64,000 nt of DNA from an uncultured Mediterraneibacter sp. (lineage in GTDB: Bacteria; Bacillota; Clostridia; Lachnospirales; Lachnospiraceae), in assembly GCA_944381935.1 (NCBI GenBank), contig CALWMN010000007.1, positions 1 through 64,000 on the forward strand. Direction: 5' to 3'. The position numbers and the translations under genes are program-made. Positions 8,646 through 17,961 of the stretch are shown piece by piece; positions within the stretch are counted from its first letter, which is position 1; every line of letters starts with the position of its first letter. Below the pieces are notes generated by a model. That model was given only the letters and a program-made list of their open reading frames with translations, was not told the origin of the DNA and made no database searches.

Positions 8646-11624
8646 ATGATGGACATATGGAAATACTTTGAAGATATGGATGAGATTGTATACGTTGTCG
8701 ATGTGGAGGATTATTCTGTCGTCTATATGAATCGTTATGCCCTGAAGGTGTTTGGGTTAAAGTCTGAAGAAGACTACAAGGGAAAAAAATGTTACGATCT
8801 TCTCCAGGGATTCGACAGGCAGTGTCCATTCTGTAATACATCCGAGCTGGAGGAAAACAAATTCAAGGAATGGTCATACCGCAACCCTATCCTCCAGGAG
8901 ATATTCTTCCTTAAGGATACGCTGATCGTCAAAGACGGGAAAAGGTACCGGATGGAGATAGCAATCCGCTCATCAAAAGCCCAGTCTGAGAGCAGCAGGT
9001 TCGTTCAGTATGAGTCTCTGATCAATGACTGCCTGATCGAACAGAATTTTGTTACGGATGCAGAGGAAGCGATCGATACCCTTCTGGATTCCCTGGGGAA
9101 CAGAATGAAGTGCAGATGGCTGTCTCTGTATGAGCAGAACGATGAGGGGGAATTTCTCCAGAGCTATGGATGGCCCAAGAAATACGAGGAGAAAGGGAAA
9201 AGGATCAATGAACAGACCAGGAGCTTTCTCTCAGACTGGGGCAGGAGATTTAAGACAAACGAACCCATTGTTATCAGCAAGGAATATAATATTATCCTGA
9301 TCCCTTTCATGTACAGGGAAAAGAAGAGAGGGGTATTCAACATCATGGACCCGGGGCTCGGGGAGCTGGAGGATATGGCGGAGATCGGCAGGATCATGTC
9401 GAACTTCTTTGTCACGCTTTTGGAGCGCAGGGATCTGATCGACCATCTGAAATACCTGAGTTATCACGATCAGCTTACGAACGCCCTGAACAGGAATGCG
9501 ATGAAAGAACGCATCCATAAGATTGATCCGGAGCGTCCGCTGGGAATCGTATTCTGCGATATCAACGGTCTGAAAAGGATCAATGACCTGAAGGGGCATC
9601 AGAGTGGGGACAGGGTGATCCTGACAGTCTACGACACATTAAACAGCGTCTTTTCAAAAAGTGATATATACCGGATGGGCGGGGATGAGTTCCTTGCCAT
9701 GTCGGACTGCACGGAAGAAGATGAGTTTGAACTCCAGGTCCAGATGTTCCGCAGGATGGTGATGGAGAATAACTGCCGGGTGTCGGTAGGAACCCTTTGG
9801 AAACCCCGGGCGGGGGACAACTTTAACAGCCTTCTCAGGGAAGTGGATGAGAGGATGTATGAAGAGAAAAAGGATTTCTATGCAATAGAGCATTGCGAGA
9901 AGAGAGGGCGGAAGCTTCAGAGCACCGTGATCCCGGAGGAGAAACGGCACCCCTTTGTCGTATTTATTCAGAACTACTACTTTGACGCGGATATATTTTT
10001 TAAATCAATCTCGTCCAGGACATTCACAAATTATGTGTACTGCGGGGATATGAAGCAGAATATATATTATATATCGGATTCCATAAAGCATGATTTCAGG
10101 TTTGCGGATAACCTTGTCTATGATTTTATTTCTCTGATTGAGCAGAGGATTGTAGATTCGGACCGGCGCTTCCACATCGATGAGAGGAAGGAGATGGTGG
10201 AGAAGAAAAAAACGTGGCACAGTATCTATTACCGCATTTATAACAGGGACGGGATTCCCGTCAACATTCACTGCCAGGGAATTATGAAATGGAATGAGGA
10301 CAAATCAGAACCCCTCTTCTTCTCAGGATGCATGGAGATACTGGACAATGAGCCGGATCAGGAGAACCTTCCCGTAAGCCAGCACTTCTCCCAGGTGTTG
10401 GAAGATTTCAGGGCAAAAGACGAGGGGGCAGAAGAGGTGCTTCTTATCTGTGTTGCCCTGAACAATTTCTCAGTGATCAACCAGCTTATGGGCAGCAGAA
10501 AAGGGGACAGCATCATATGGGAGATCATGGGATATATCAGGCGGGAAATGAATGAAAGGATCAAGATGGTCAGGGTCACCGGGGTGAAATTCATCATGAT
10601 AGTGCGGAACACCCCAAACCTGGATAATATGATCAAAATAATCCACAAAGCGGTCAAACAGATATACATGGATAATCAGATATCCATTATCTATCCATGT
10701 GCAATCGGTATTCTGCGCAGCCCGAAAGATGGGAAAGACGCGGAGACACTGATGGAAAATGCAGAGATCGTGATGAATGCCTCGAAGAATACGCCGGACG
10801 CACCGTATGTGGAGTTCTCCCAGGATATGCTGGAAGAGTACAAGAGCGAGAAAGAGCTTTATATGGAACTGAACCGCTGTATCAGAAATCATTTTGAGAA
10901 TTTCAGGATTGTGATTCAGCCTCAGGTGATGGCGGATACCGGGAAAATTTACGGGGGTGAAGTGCTTCTCAGATGGAGGTATAGGGGCAAAGACGTCTCC
11001 CCGGCAAAGTTCGTCCCCATACTTGAGAAAAACGGACTTATCATACCGGTAGGGAAATGGATCATCACACAGGCAGCCAACGTTGCCCGGCAGATGGCGG
11101 ATATCATGCCTGATTTTAAAATATCTCTGAATGTGAGTTATTTTCAGATTAATGACGATTCATTCTTCTCATTTATAAAGAAAACACTGAACATCAATGA
11201 TGTGCCGGGGAAGAATGTAACGGTAGAACTTACGGAGACCCATTTTAACGAAACGCCGGAGATGCTCGATACCTTTATCAAGCAATGCCATGAGCTGGGG
11301 ATCACCTTTGCCCTTGACGACTTCGGAAGCGCATATTCCAGCCTTCAGCTCCTTTTGGAATACCCGGCAGAGGTGATTAAGCTGGATCGGAAAACGACGC
11401 AGAATATTGTCAAGTCCGAGGGGAATTTCAACTTCATTATGAGTATCATATACGCATGCCATAAGTTCGGGAAGAAGATCTGTGTGGAGGGCGTGGAAAA
11501 TGAGAAGGAACTGGAGCTTGTAAAGCAGACCGGATGTGACTATATACAGGGATTCTATTTTTACAGGCCGCTCGAAAAAGACCGGCTTTCTGAAGTTTTG
11601 CAAAAGAATGTAGAACAAGCCTGA
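8646..11624 (+). CDS. PAS-GAF-GGDEF-PAS-(GGDEF-like)-EAL cyclic-di-GMP enzyme
   Basis: A 992-residue soluble regulator combining c-di-GMP synthesis and breakdown modules. Order: PAS-like about 1-105, GAF-like about 115-255, a GGDEF domain with intact RMGGDEF (motif at 345-349) and no clear RxxD inhibitory site, a second PAS-like region about 440-590, a degenerate second GGDEF-like domain about 590-745 lacking the motif, and a C-terminal EAL domain. The EAL signature is EVL (Glu772), with ELTET, DDFGSAYSSL, KLDR and VEGVEN retained, so phosphodiesterase activity is plausible. A longer frame begins with GTG at 8604, but GGAGG at 8630-8634 and the sigma-28 start point favour GTG 8643 or ATG 8646. 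PilZ follows by 22 bp. Confidence 0.9.
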   Translation: MMDIWKYFEDMDEIVYVVDVEDYSVVYMNRYALKVFGLKSEEDYKGKKCYDLLQGFDRQCPFCNTSELEENKFKEWSYRNPILQEIFFLKDTLIVKDGKRYRMEIAIRSSKAQSESSRFVQYESLINDCLIEQNFVTDAEEAIDTLLDSLGNRMKCRWLSLYEQNDEGEFLQSYGWPKKYEEKGKRINEQTRSFLSDWGRRFKTNEPIVISKEYNIILIPFMYREKKRGVFNIMDPGLGELEDMAEIGRIMSNFFVTLLERRDLIDHLKYLSYHDQLTNALNRNAMKERIHKIDPERPLGIVFCDINGLKRINDLKGHQSGDRVILTVYDTLNSVFSKSDIYRMGGDEFLAMSDCTEEDEFELQVQMFRRMVMENNCRVSVGTLWKPRAGDNFNSLLREVDERMYEEKKDFYAIEHCEKRGRKLQSTVIPEEKRHPFVVFIQNYYFDADIFFKSISSRTFTNYVYCGDMKQNIYYISDSIKHDFRFADNLVYDFISLIEQRIVDSDRRFHIDERKEMVEKKKTWHSIYYRIYNRDGIPVNIHCQGIMKWNEDKSEPLFFSGCMEILDNEPDQENLPVSQHFSQVLEDFRAKDEGAEEVLLICVALNNFSVINQLMGSRKGDSIIWEIMGYIRREMNERIKMVRVTGVKFIMIVRNTPNLDNMIKIIHKAVKQIYMDNQISIIYPCAIGILRSPKDGKDAETLMENAEIVMNASKNTPDAPYVEFSQDMLEEYKSEKELYMELNRCIRNHFENFRIVIQPQVMADTGKIYGGEVLLRWRYRGKDVSPAKFVPILEKNGLIIPVGKWIITQAANVARQMADIMPDFKISLNVSYFQINDDSFFSFIKKTLNINDVPGKNVTVELTETHFNETPEMLDTFIKQCHELGITFALDDFGSAYSSLQLLLEYPAEVIKLDRKTTQNIVKSEGNFNFIMSIIYACHKFGKKICVEGVENEKELELVKQTGCDYIQGFYFYRPLEKDRLSEVLQKNVEQA

Positions 11625-11646
11625 GAAAAGGGAGGGGACAGAGAAG

Positions 11647-12330
11647 ATGAACGGCGAGGCTAACGGAGCAGAAGAAAAGAGCAGACTGTTTGTTTATGAG
11701 AACCAGGGAATGGATATGGAGGTGCTCTCGGAGGAGAATGAGTATCTGTTTTCAGGGGTGATCGGGAAGCCCACATCGTCTGGAAAGGAAGTCAGGATAG
11801 AGCTGCGCAGAGGGGATGAAATCCCGGTTTCCATCCAGGAGAAAGACAGGATTAAGCTTGTCACGGACAAGCGGGCAGGAAGCAACCAGATTGCCGTTGT
11901 AAACGGGACCGTGACCGAATGCGGAAAGACATTCATATACATGGCTCCTGAAGGGGCAGAGCAATATACGGAAGGAAGAAAGCATTTTCGGATCTGGGTG
12001 AAAGGGGAATGTTTGGTCAGAAGAGACGGCTCGCAGGAAGATGATCTGTGCCATACAGCGGATATCAGCCTGACCGGCATCCGAATCCTGAGCAGGCAGG
12101 AATACGAACCAGGTGAGAAGATCACGATAAGGGGGCTCAAGCTCATAGAGAATGGGAAAATCCATACATTTCCTGCCGAGATTGTGCGCAAAGCCGGGGA
12201 AGAAAAAGGCGGATGGAATACTTACGGATGCGCTTTCAGGGAAATGCCTGTAAGGGCAGAGGATATGCTGTGCCATGACATCTTTGCACTTGAGCTGGAC
12301 AGGAGAAGAAAAAAGGGAAGACCGAATTGA
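11647..12330 (+). CDS. YcgR-type PilZ domain protein (c-di-GMP receptor)
   Basis: A 227-residue cytoplasmic c-di-GMP effector resembling YcgR/YpfA/DgrA, which in other bacteria act as flagellar brakes. The N-terminal half (about 10-100) is a beta-rich YcgR-like domain; the PilZ domain follows with both ligand motifs, RKHFR (RxxxR, about 110-114) and DISLTG (DxSxxG, about 139-144). GGGAGGGG lies before the ATG. It shares the sigma-28 promoter with the upstream GGDEF-EAL enzyme, so synthesis/degradation and sensing of c-di-GMP are coexpressed with late flagellar genes. Confidence 0.9.
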   Translation: MNGEANGAEEKSRLFVYENQGMDMEVLSEENEYLFSGVIGKPTSSGKEVRIELRRGDEIPVSIQEKDRIKLVTDKRAGSNQIAVVNGTVTECGKTFIYMAPEGAEQYTEGRKHFRIWVKGECLVRRDGSQEDDLCHTADISLTGIRILSRQEYEPGEKITIRGLKLIENGKIHTFPAEIVRKAGEEKGGWNTYGCAFREMPVRAEDMLCHDIFALELDRRRKKGRPN

Positions 12331-12345
12331 GAGGTCTTCCCTTTT
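12315..12345. terminator. Bidirectional intrinsic terminator between pilZ and vanY
   Basis: Perfect 9-bp stem GGGAAGACC (12315-12323) / GGTCTTCCC (12333-12341) with a 9-nt loop, followed by TTTT on the plus strand and flanked by an A-run that gives a T-run on the minus strand. The stem spans the pilZ stop codon and separates two convergent genes. Confidence 0.85.
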
Positions 12346-12352
12346 AAACATT

Positions 12353-13156
12353 CTAATCGTCCTGCAGATATTCCTCAAGCGTGATGCCCAGAGAGTGGAT
12401 CTTGGCGGCAGCCTCCGTCCCCACATAGCGGTAATGCCACGGCTCATAAGTGATGCCCGTGATATCTTCGCTCCCTTCGGGATATCTCAGAATGAACCCG
12501 TATTCATAACAGTGGGCCATCAGCCACTGCTGTTCCGGCATATCTGCCTGGCTCTCTTCCAGAACGGGATAAGATGAAGCGGTGATATCAACGGCAAGTC
12601 CGGCCGCGTGTTCACTCGTGCCGGGCAGCGTGACAGAGCGCACTGTCTCATTGTAAGCCTCCGCAGGGGAAAGACCCTGGGAGATCCGCTCCGTCATCCC
12701 TTCTGCAAACAGGTCAGTCTGCCGTTCATAGGAGCGGTATCCGGATATGACAGACAGCTCGAACCCTTCCGAGCGCGCATCTGAAAGCATCTCTTCCAGG
12801 GAACCGGCAATGCGCGAATCCACCGTGCAGTCAGAACCGATGTCAGAGAGTGATTCCGGGACATAGCTGTGGCTGAGGGGATGCTCCCTGCTGATCAGGG
12901 TCAGCTCCCACCCGTCAGATTTGAGCTGCTCCTCAGGGCAGGCCACGGTGCCGTCCGCATTTTGCCCGGGAGCTGCCTGTGCTGCATCAGAGTCCCCTGT
13001 CCCGTCTGAGGCGGCTGCTGTGGCTGTCCCTTCCGACGGGGCGGCAGAGGGGCCAGGGAAGGCAAAATACAGGATGAGGAACATGGCAGCGGCTCCGCAA
13101 AAGATTCCTGGCAGAAAGTATTTCAGTCTCCTGATAATTCGCTTTTTCTGTAACAT
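12353..13156 (-). CDS. D-alanyl-D-alanine carboxypeptidase, VanY/M15B family
   Basis: Membrane-anchored peptidoglycan carboxypeptidase of 267 residues. A cytoplasmic basic start is followed by one membrane helix (about 16-33), an alanine/serine/threonine-rich linker (34-70) and the M15B catalytic domain. Zinc-site motifs are visible: SGYRSYERQ (about 141-149), SEHAAGLAVDI (about 184-194; His and Asp ligands), and PWHYRYVG near the C-terminus (third ligand). It is the last gene of the minus-strand cheA-cheW-cheR-cheB run, 21 bp after cheB, so it may be coexpressed with chemotaxis genes. Vancomycin resistance is not implied, since no other van genes are present. Confidence 0.88.
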   Translation of the reverse strand: MLQKKRIIRRLKYFLPGIFCGAAAMFLILYFAFPGPSAAPSEGTATAAASDGTGDSDAAQAAPGQNADGTVACPEEQLKSDGWELTLISREHPLSHSYVPESLSDIGSDCTVDSRIAGSLEEMLSDARSEGFELSVISGYRSYERQTDLFAEGMTERISQGLSPAEAYNETVRSVTLPGTSEHAAGLAVDITASSYPVLEESQADMPEQQWLMAHCYEYGFILRYPEGSEDITGITYEPWHYRYVGTEAAAKIHSLGITLEEYLQDD

Positions 13157-13177
13157 ATAGATAAAATGCCTCCTGGA

Positions 13178-14332
13178 TTACAGGGTGTTCAGATGATTCA
13201 CCAGTAAAGTGGCAATTCTGGAACATGGAGCCTCGCTGCATACCGCCCCGAGCTGTTTTGCCACCATAGGCATACCGTATACAACACAGGACTCCCTATC
13301 CTGCCCGATCGTATAAGCACCCTGCTTCCTCATATCCAGAAGCCCTTCCGCGCCGTCTGACCCCATACCCGTCAGGATGATGCCGATGGCTTCGCTGTGG
13401 ACAGTCTCCGCAACAGAGTGAAAGAGAACATCAACAGACGGACGATGCCCGTTCACCTTGCTGCCGGGAACGCAATTTACAAAGTAATTGATGCCTTTCT
13501 TCACGACTTTCAAATGGTAATCTCCGCCGGGCGCAATCAGCACCTGTCCCTGGCGGATCTGATCTCCGCTTTCTGCTTCTTTTACCCGCATGGCACATAA
13601 CCGGTTCAGCCTTTCCGCATACATGCTTGTAAAACCTTCCGGCATATGCTGTGTGACAACAATGCCGGGAGTATCCGCCGGAAGATCCCGCAGAACCTCC
13701 AGTGTCGCCTCCGTGCCTCCTGTGGAAGCGCCCAGGGCGATCACGGTATTTTTCAGCTTGGGGGAGTGGGGATTCTTGATCCGAAGCTGCCCCGCTGCAA
13801 GCTTTGGCAGGCTGATGTGTACATGAGGCACAGCGCCGCCTGCGTCAGGAGCGGCAGTGCCGGAAGGAGTGGCGCCTTTGTTCCTTGCCGTTTCGGAAAT
13901 GCCCTGCGTGAGGTTCCTGGGAAGCTTTACAGAAGCCGTAGAAGCCGTTACGATCTTGGACGCAAGGCTGCGGGCAAATGCTTCCGTAGTGTAGTCCTTG
14001 GACATATCAGGCTTTTTTACAAAATCTACCGCCCCGTATGAAAGTGCATCAAATACACTGACATTAAGCGAGGAGACGAGAACGACCGGGATCCGGTGTT
14101 CCGGGAGAAGTTTCTTCAGGAACTCGATCCCGTTCATTCCGGGCATCTCGACGTCGAGGGAGATGACATCCGGTTTCAGAGAAGCGATTTTCTTCATGGC
14201 GTCATAGGCATTCATAGAATATCCTACGACCTGGATCCTCCTGTTCATCTCGGGGAGACGCGTGCTTAAGAAACGGCAGAACACCATAGAATCATCTACG
14301 ATCATCAGTTTAACTGGATTTGTATTATACAT
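13178..14332 (-). CDS. cheB: Chemotaxis response regulator protein-glutamate methylesterase CheB
   Basis: Removes methyl groups from (and deamidates) chemoreceptor glutamates during adaptation. The 384-residue protein has a receiver domain at 1-120 with acidic residues D13/D14, phospho-acceptor D60 (VISLDVEMPGMNG) and Lys at about 107, a linker, and a methylesterase domain whose triad appears as Ser203 (GASTGG), His229 (TQHMPEGF) and Asp in TGMGSDGAEG near 325. Both halves look intact. It follows cheR by 21 bp in the che operon. Confidence 0.95.
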   Translation of the reverse strand: MYNTNPVKLMIVDDSMVFCRFLSTRLPEMNRRIQVVGYSMNAYDAMKKIASLKPDVISLDVEMPGMNGIEFLKKLLPEHRIPVVLVSSLNVSVFDALSYGAVDFVKKPDMSKDYTTEAFARSLASKIVTASTASVKLPRNLTQGISETARNKGATPSGTAAPDAGGAVPHVHISLPKLAAGQLRIKNPHSPKLKNTVIALGASTGGTEATLEVLRDLPADTPGIVVTQHMPEGFTSMYAERLNRLCAMRVKEAESGDQIRQGQVLIAPGGDYHLKVVKKGINYFVNCVPGSKVNGHRPSVDVLFHSVAETVHSEAIGIILTGMGSDGAEGLLDMRKQGAYTIGQDRESCVVYGMPMVAKQLGAVCSEAPCSRIATLLVNHLNTL

Positions 14333-14353
14333 GAAAAGAATCCTTTCTTATTC

Positions 14354-15175
14354 TTACTTATTCAAAGGTTTCCTGTAAATAGAAGGCTCAACATACTGAT
14401 AATTGATGGTGCCGCGGTCCAGCGATTCGGAGTGGCCGATCATGAGATACCCCCCCGGAACGGTAGCGTTATAGAACCGGTTTACCAGATCATTTTTTGT
14501 CTCCTGGTCAAAATAGATCATGACATTACGGCAGAATATGACGTCGAATTTCAGGCGGAAACGGATCGGATCCATCAGATTGAAGGTGCGGAATATTACG
14601 TTATCCTTCAGTACCTGTGACACTGTATAGACGTCCTTTTCCCCTGTGGACCGGAAGTATTTGCGCACCCATTCAGCCGGAAGCTGGCTTAAAGACTCCT
14701 TGTCATAGACCGCATCCTGCGCCGCCTTCAGGACATTCTGAGAGATGTCCGTGGCAAGGATACGGGTGTCCCACTGCCCGGCTTTTGACCCGAAGTACTC
14801 CTTCAGGATCATAGAGATCGTATACGGCTCTTCACCGGTGGAACACCCTGCGCTCCATATACTCAAAACATGATCCTTCTTTACCCGTTCCAGGTAAGGA
14901 AGGATTGTGTTCCGAAAGAAATTAAAATGAGCTTCTTCACGCATGAAAAAGGTATAGTTTGTTGTAAGATGGTTCAGCAGCGTTTCAATATCAGCCGAAT
15001 TTTTCTTTGAAATGATCCTGTCTGTGTACTCCTTGAAAGAGTGGAGTCCCATAGCGCTGATCGTATTGGAAAGACGGCCGATAATAAGCTGCTTTTTTTT
15101 GCTCAGGTCAATGCCGTAATTATCCTTGACAAAGCGGACAAGCCGGCGAAAATCCTCATCTGTGAGCGTCATCAT
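14354..15175 (-). CDS. cheR: Chemotaxis protein methyltransferase CheR
   Basis: Transfers methyl groups from S-adenosylmethionine to chemoreceptor glutamates. The 273-residue protein has the helical CheR N-domain (about 1-75) and a Rossmann-type methyltransferase domain with SAGCSTGEEPY (about 109-119), an acidic strand-end in ILATDIS and the FDVIFCRNVMIYFD segment (about 211-224), all standard for the family. No TPR extension. It sits 24 bp after cheW and 21 bp before cheB. Confidence 0.95.
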   Translation of the reverse strand: MMTLTDEDFRRLVRFVKDNYGIDLSKKKQLIIGRLSNTISAMGLHSFKEYTDRIISKKNSADIETLLNHLTTNYTFFMREEAHFNFFRNTILPYLERVKKDHVLSIWSAGCSTGEEPYTISMILKEYFGSKAGQWDTRILATDISQNVLKAAQDAVYDKESLSQLPAEWVRKYFRSTGEKDVYTVSQVLKDNVIFRTFNLMDPIRFRLKFDVIFCRNVMIYFDQETKNDLVNRFYNATVPGGYLMIGHSESLDRGTINYQYVEPSIYRKPLNK

Positions 15176-15199
15176 ACCAGATAAATCTCCTTTCGATCT

Positions 15200-15697
15200 T
15201 TATGACTCAGTGATGGCAGGGCAGTTAAGCAGAAGAACGACTTTCCCGTCTTCCTTGGAAATCATGGATGTAGCGAGATGCTGCCGGTCCTCCAGCGGAA
15301 CTGGAGACGCCAGAGACAGATCCAGGGGGAGAACCTGGGATACCGAGTCCACACAGATCCCGATCCGGTCGCTTCCGATGTCGAGTATAATAATACATGT
15401 GGTCGAGCTGTACTCCTGGAATGGTTTTCCCATTCTCAGCCGCATATCAATAATGGGGATAATCTGACCCCTGAGATTGATAATTCCCTGCACATAGTCA
15501 GGCACAAGCGGCAGGCGCCGTATTGAGTGGTTGGTGATGATCTCTATGACCTGTTCCGTAGGAACGCCGTATGTCAATCCATCGGAAACAAATGTCAGAA
15601 ATTCTTTCGTAGAGGTATCTTCTGCCGCAGAATTTTCTTCCATCTCTTCGTTTTCAAGAATTTCCTGGGCAGTAAGTCCTTCCATTTCGTTTGACAT
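15200..15697 (-). CDS. cheW: Chemotaxis coupling protein CheW
   Basis: Adaptor that links chemoreceptors to CheA. The 165-residue protein has an acidic 30-residue N-terminal tail (ENEEMEENSAAED) followed by a single CheW/SH3-like domain; FVSDGLTYGVPTEQVIEII, VPDYVQGIINLRGQIIPIID and DRIGICVDSVSQV are the conserved blocks. It lies between cheA and cheR with 24-bp gaps. The acidic tail is longer than in most CheW proteins. Confidence 0.95.
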   Translation of the reverse strand: MSNEMEGLTAQEILENEEMEENSAAEDTSTKEFLTFVSDGLTYGVPTEQVIEIITNHSIRRLPLVPDYVQGIINLRGQIIPIIDMRLRMGKPFQEYSSTTCIIILDIGSDRIGICVDSVSQVLPLDLSLASPVPLEDRQHLATSMISKEDGKVVLLLNCPAITES

Positions 15698-15721
15698 AGC
15701 TAAATCCTCCTAATCAGTTTA

Positions 15722-17827
15722 TTATGAATGAATGACAGCAGAATGAATGGATGAGATATTCAGAATAATGCTTATGTTGCCGTCGCCAAGTATCGTACAG
15801 CCGCTGATCCCGTAATCCTTGATCCCGAAATTGTTCAGGTACGGCGGGAGCGGCTTTACAACTACCTGCTGCTCTCCGAGCAGGCTGTCAACGAACAGGC
15901 AGAATGACCTGTCATTCTCCTCTACCCACATCAGGATACCATCCTCAATATTCGTGCAGACGTCTTCATAAATGCCATACATGTTGTGGAGCCGGACGAC
16001 CGGATAAAATTCATCCATGCAGCGGATGATCTCATGCCCGGCAGCATCGTAAATCACATCCTCCGCCTGAACCTTAAAGGATGAACGGATATTGGAGATC
16101 GGCACTGTGAAAATAGAATTGCCGACTGAAACCTCCATGCCGTCCACTATGGCGAGAGTGAGAGGGATCTTGAGCGTTGTACAGGAACCCTGGCCCTTTT
16201 CGCTGGTCATGGACACAACGCCGCCTATGCTCTCGATATTCTTCTTGACAACATCCATGCCGACGCCGCGGCCGGAGTATTCTGTAACTTCTGTGTTTGT
16301 GGAGAATCCGGGTTCCATCAGGAGCGCAAGGATGTCCTTCTTTGAATATTCTTCCTCCGGTTTGGTGAGGAAGTTGTTTCTCCTTGCCTTCTCAAGGACT
16401 GCGTCTGTATCCACTCCAACGCCGTCATCCTGGATTGAGATGATGACTTCGTTTCCTGTATGGACGGCTGAGAGAATGATCTCGCCCTGGGGATCCTTGC
16501 CTGCAGCAATACGCTCCTCGCTTGATTCCTCGATGCCGTGGTCCATGGAATTACGGACAATGTGCATGATCGGATCGCTGATGCTGTCCACAATGGACTT
16601 GTCAAGCTCCGTATCTTCCCCCACGAGAGTGAGCCGGACGTCCTTGTTCAGGGTCTTCCTCATGTCGCGCACAATTCGGTTCATCTTCTGGAATACGCCT
16701 GAAACGGAAACCATCCTCAGAGACATGGAGATATCCTGAAGATCGTCTGTAAGCTTGCGAAGCTGACGGGCAGATTTCATAAAGTTATCCAGCTTAAGCC
16801 CCTTAAGGTCCGGGGAGGAAGTCACCATGGATTCAGTGATGACGATCTCTCCGACCAGTGCCATCAGGCTGTCCAGCTTGGAAAGGTTCACGCTGATCAG
16901 ATTCTGCTTGACCGGAGCGTGATGGGAGGATGCCTGCTGTTGCCCTGTCTGCCGGGGGGATGCCGATGCCTTTGCATTGGCGTTCGGTTTGGGAGCGGCG
17001 GATGTATTCTCCTTGCTCTCCTTCTTAGGCTCATCCTTGGCAGAGGGAGCGTTTTCGATCACCTCATAGGAGTGGATATTGTTGCTGCCGGCAACGATAA
17101 CTGCCGCCTTTTTTGCCTGTTCCTCGTCATGGAATCCCAGATAAAAGCCGTGATCTATGATTTCCTGGGTCGTACTGCTGTCCGTCTCAACATCGGCCGG
17201 GGCGTATATAAAGTCATACCCGTTCTCCTGTATCGTTGTGACCAGCATGAAAGCACGGAGGTTCTCCATCCCGCATCCCTCCTCAAAGAAGATACGGATG
17301 CACCACGGGGCATCGGGCATGCCGGGGGCATCTGCCGAACCCGGTGCGCCTGCCTGGGACGGCGCAGAAGCGCCGGATGAAGACGTGCCTTCGGAGGCAG
17401 ATTCTCCGTCGCCCTGCCCACTGATTTTGCTCAGAAAATTATTTATTTCTTCTATAAAACTGTCGATATTAGTACTGAGCGGCTCATTGTTTTCCACCTT
17501 CTCGATTTCCTCGCGAAGGCGGTCGACAGATTTGAACATCAGATTAAACAGTTCATTTTTGTCCTCAGAGTTCAGGGTGGACATTCCGTTTTCCCTGATA
17601 TAAAAGAACAGATCTTCAATATGGTGGGCGATCTCCATGAGAGAATTAAATTCCAGCATGGCAGAAGAACCCTTGATCGTATGCATGCTGCGGAAGATCT
17701 CATTGACTTCATCCTCAGTGAAATCCTTGTTCTGCTCCGCCTCGATCAGAAGTTCATCCAGCCGTTCTAACAGTGAGTTCGTTTCAAATAGATATGTATC
17801 AAGTAAGCTGTCAGTTACATTATCCAT
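15722..17827 (-). CDS. cheA: Chemotaxis histidine kinase CheA
   Basis: Receptor-coupled kinase that phosphorylates CheY and CheB. The 701-residue protein shows P1 with phospho-acceptor His49 (RSMHTIKGSS), an Ala/Ser/Gly linker, a P2 docking domain beginning WCIRIFFEEGCGM, P3 dimerisation helices, the P4 ATPase with N box HIVRNSMDHGIE, G1 DDGVGVD and G2 GRGVGMDVV, and a C-terminal CheW-like P5. The frame extends upstream to 18118, but that part has no family resemblance; ATG 17827 starts MDNVTDSLLDTYL at the P1 boundary with an AGGCGG-like ribosome site. First gene of the minus-strand che operon. Confidence 0.95.
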   Translation of the reverse strand: MDNVTDSLLDTYLFETNSLLERLDELLIEAEQNKDFTEDEVNEIFRSMHTIKGSSAMLEFNSLMEIAHHIEDLFFYIRENGMSTLNSEDKNELFNLMFKSVDRLREEIEKVENNEPLSTNIDSFIEEINNFLSKISGQGDGESASEGTSSSGASAPSQAGAPGSADAPGMPDAPWCIRIFFEEGCGMENLRAFMLVTTIQENGYDFIYAPADVETDSSTTQEIIDHGFYLGFHDEEQAKKAAVIVAGSNNIHSYEVIENAPSAKDEPKKESKENTSAAPKPNANAKASASPRQTGQQQASSHHAPVKQNLISVNLSKLDSLMALVGEIVITESMVTSSPDLKGLKLDNFMKSARQLRKLTDDLQDISMSLRMVSVSGVFQKMNRIVRDMRKTLNKDVRLTLVGEDTELDKSIVDSISDPIMHIVRNSMDHGIEESSEERIAAGKDPQGEIILSAVHTGNEVIISIQDDGVGVDTDAVLEKARRNNFLTKPEEEYSKKDILALLMEPGFSTNTEVTEYSGRGVGMDVVKKNIESIGGVVSMTSEKGQGSCTTLKIPLTLAIVDGMEVSVGNSIFTVPISNIRSSFKVQAEDVIYDAAGHEIIRCMDEFYPVVRLHNMYGIYEDVCTNIEDGILMWVEENDRSFCLFVDSLLGEQQVVVKPLPPYLNNFGIKDYGISGCTILGDGNISIILNISSIHSAVIHS

Positions 17828-17856
17828 GTTATGCACCGCCTTTTCTAAGAGATAGT

Positions 17857-17886
17857 TTGGACAGAACCTTATATGTCGTATATAAT
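17857..17886 (+). promoter_or_regulatory. Candidate sigma-A promoter for the YlqG/YlqH-like pair
   Basis: TTGGAC (17857-17862), 18-bp spacer and a consensus TATAAT (17881-17886), 75 bases before the start of the YlqG-like gene. It lies in the 134-bp divergent interval shared with cheA. Confidence 0.6.
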
Positions 17887-17916
17887 GAGTTATATAAGAC
17901 ACCTCTGTCTTTCTAT

Positions 17917-17943
17917 ACTTCGACAAAAAAGATAAAAATATAA
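17917..17943 (-). promoter_or_regulatory. Candidate sigma-28 type promoter for cheA operon
   Basis: On the minus strand: TTAT (17943-17940), 15 bp, GTCGAAGT (17924-17917), about 90 bases before cheA. It has the same spacing as the stronger sigma-28 sites in this window and nearly the same -10 as the site before the minus-strand chemoreceptor at 21417-21443. Confidence 0.5.
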
Positions 17944-17961
17944 TTACCGGGAGGCGAAAAA

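Noticed and set aside
12190-12205. CGCAAAGCC, resembling part of the c-di-GMP-I riboswitch core
   Set aside because: It lies inside the pilZ coding region and lacks the flanking stems.
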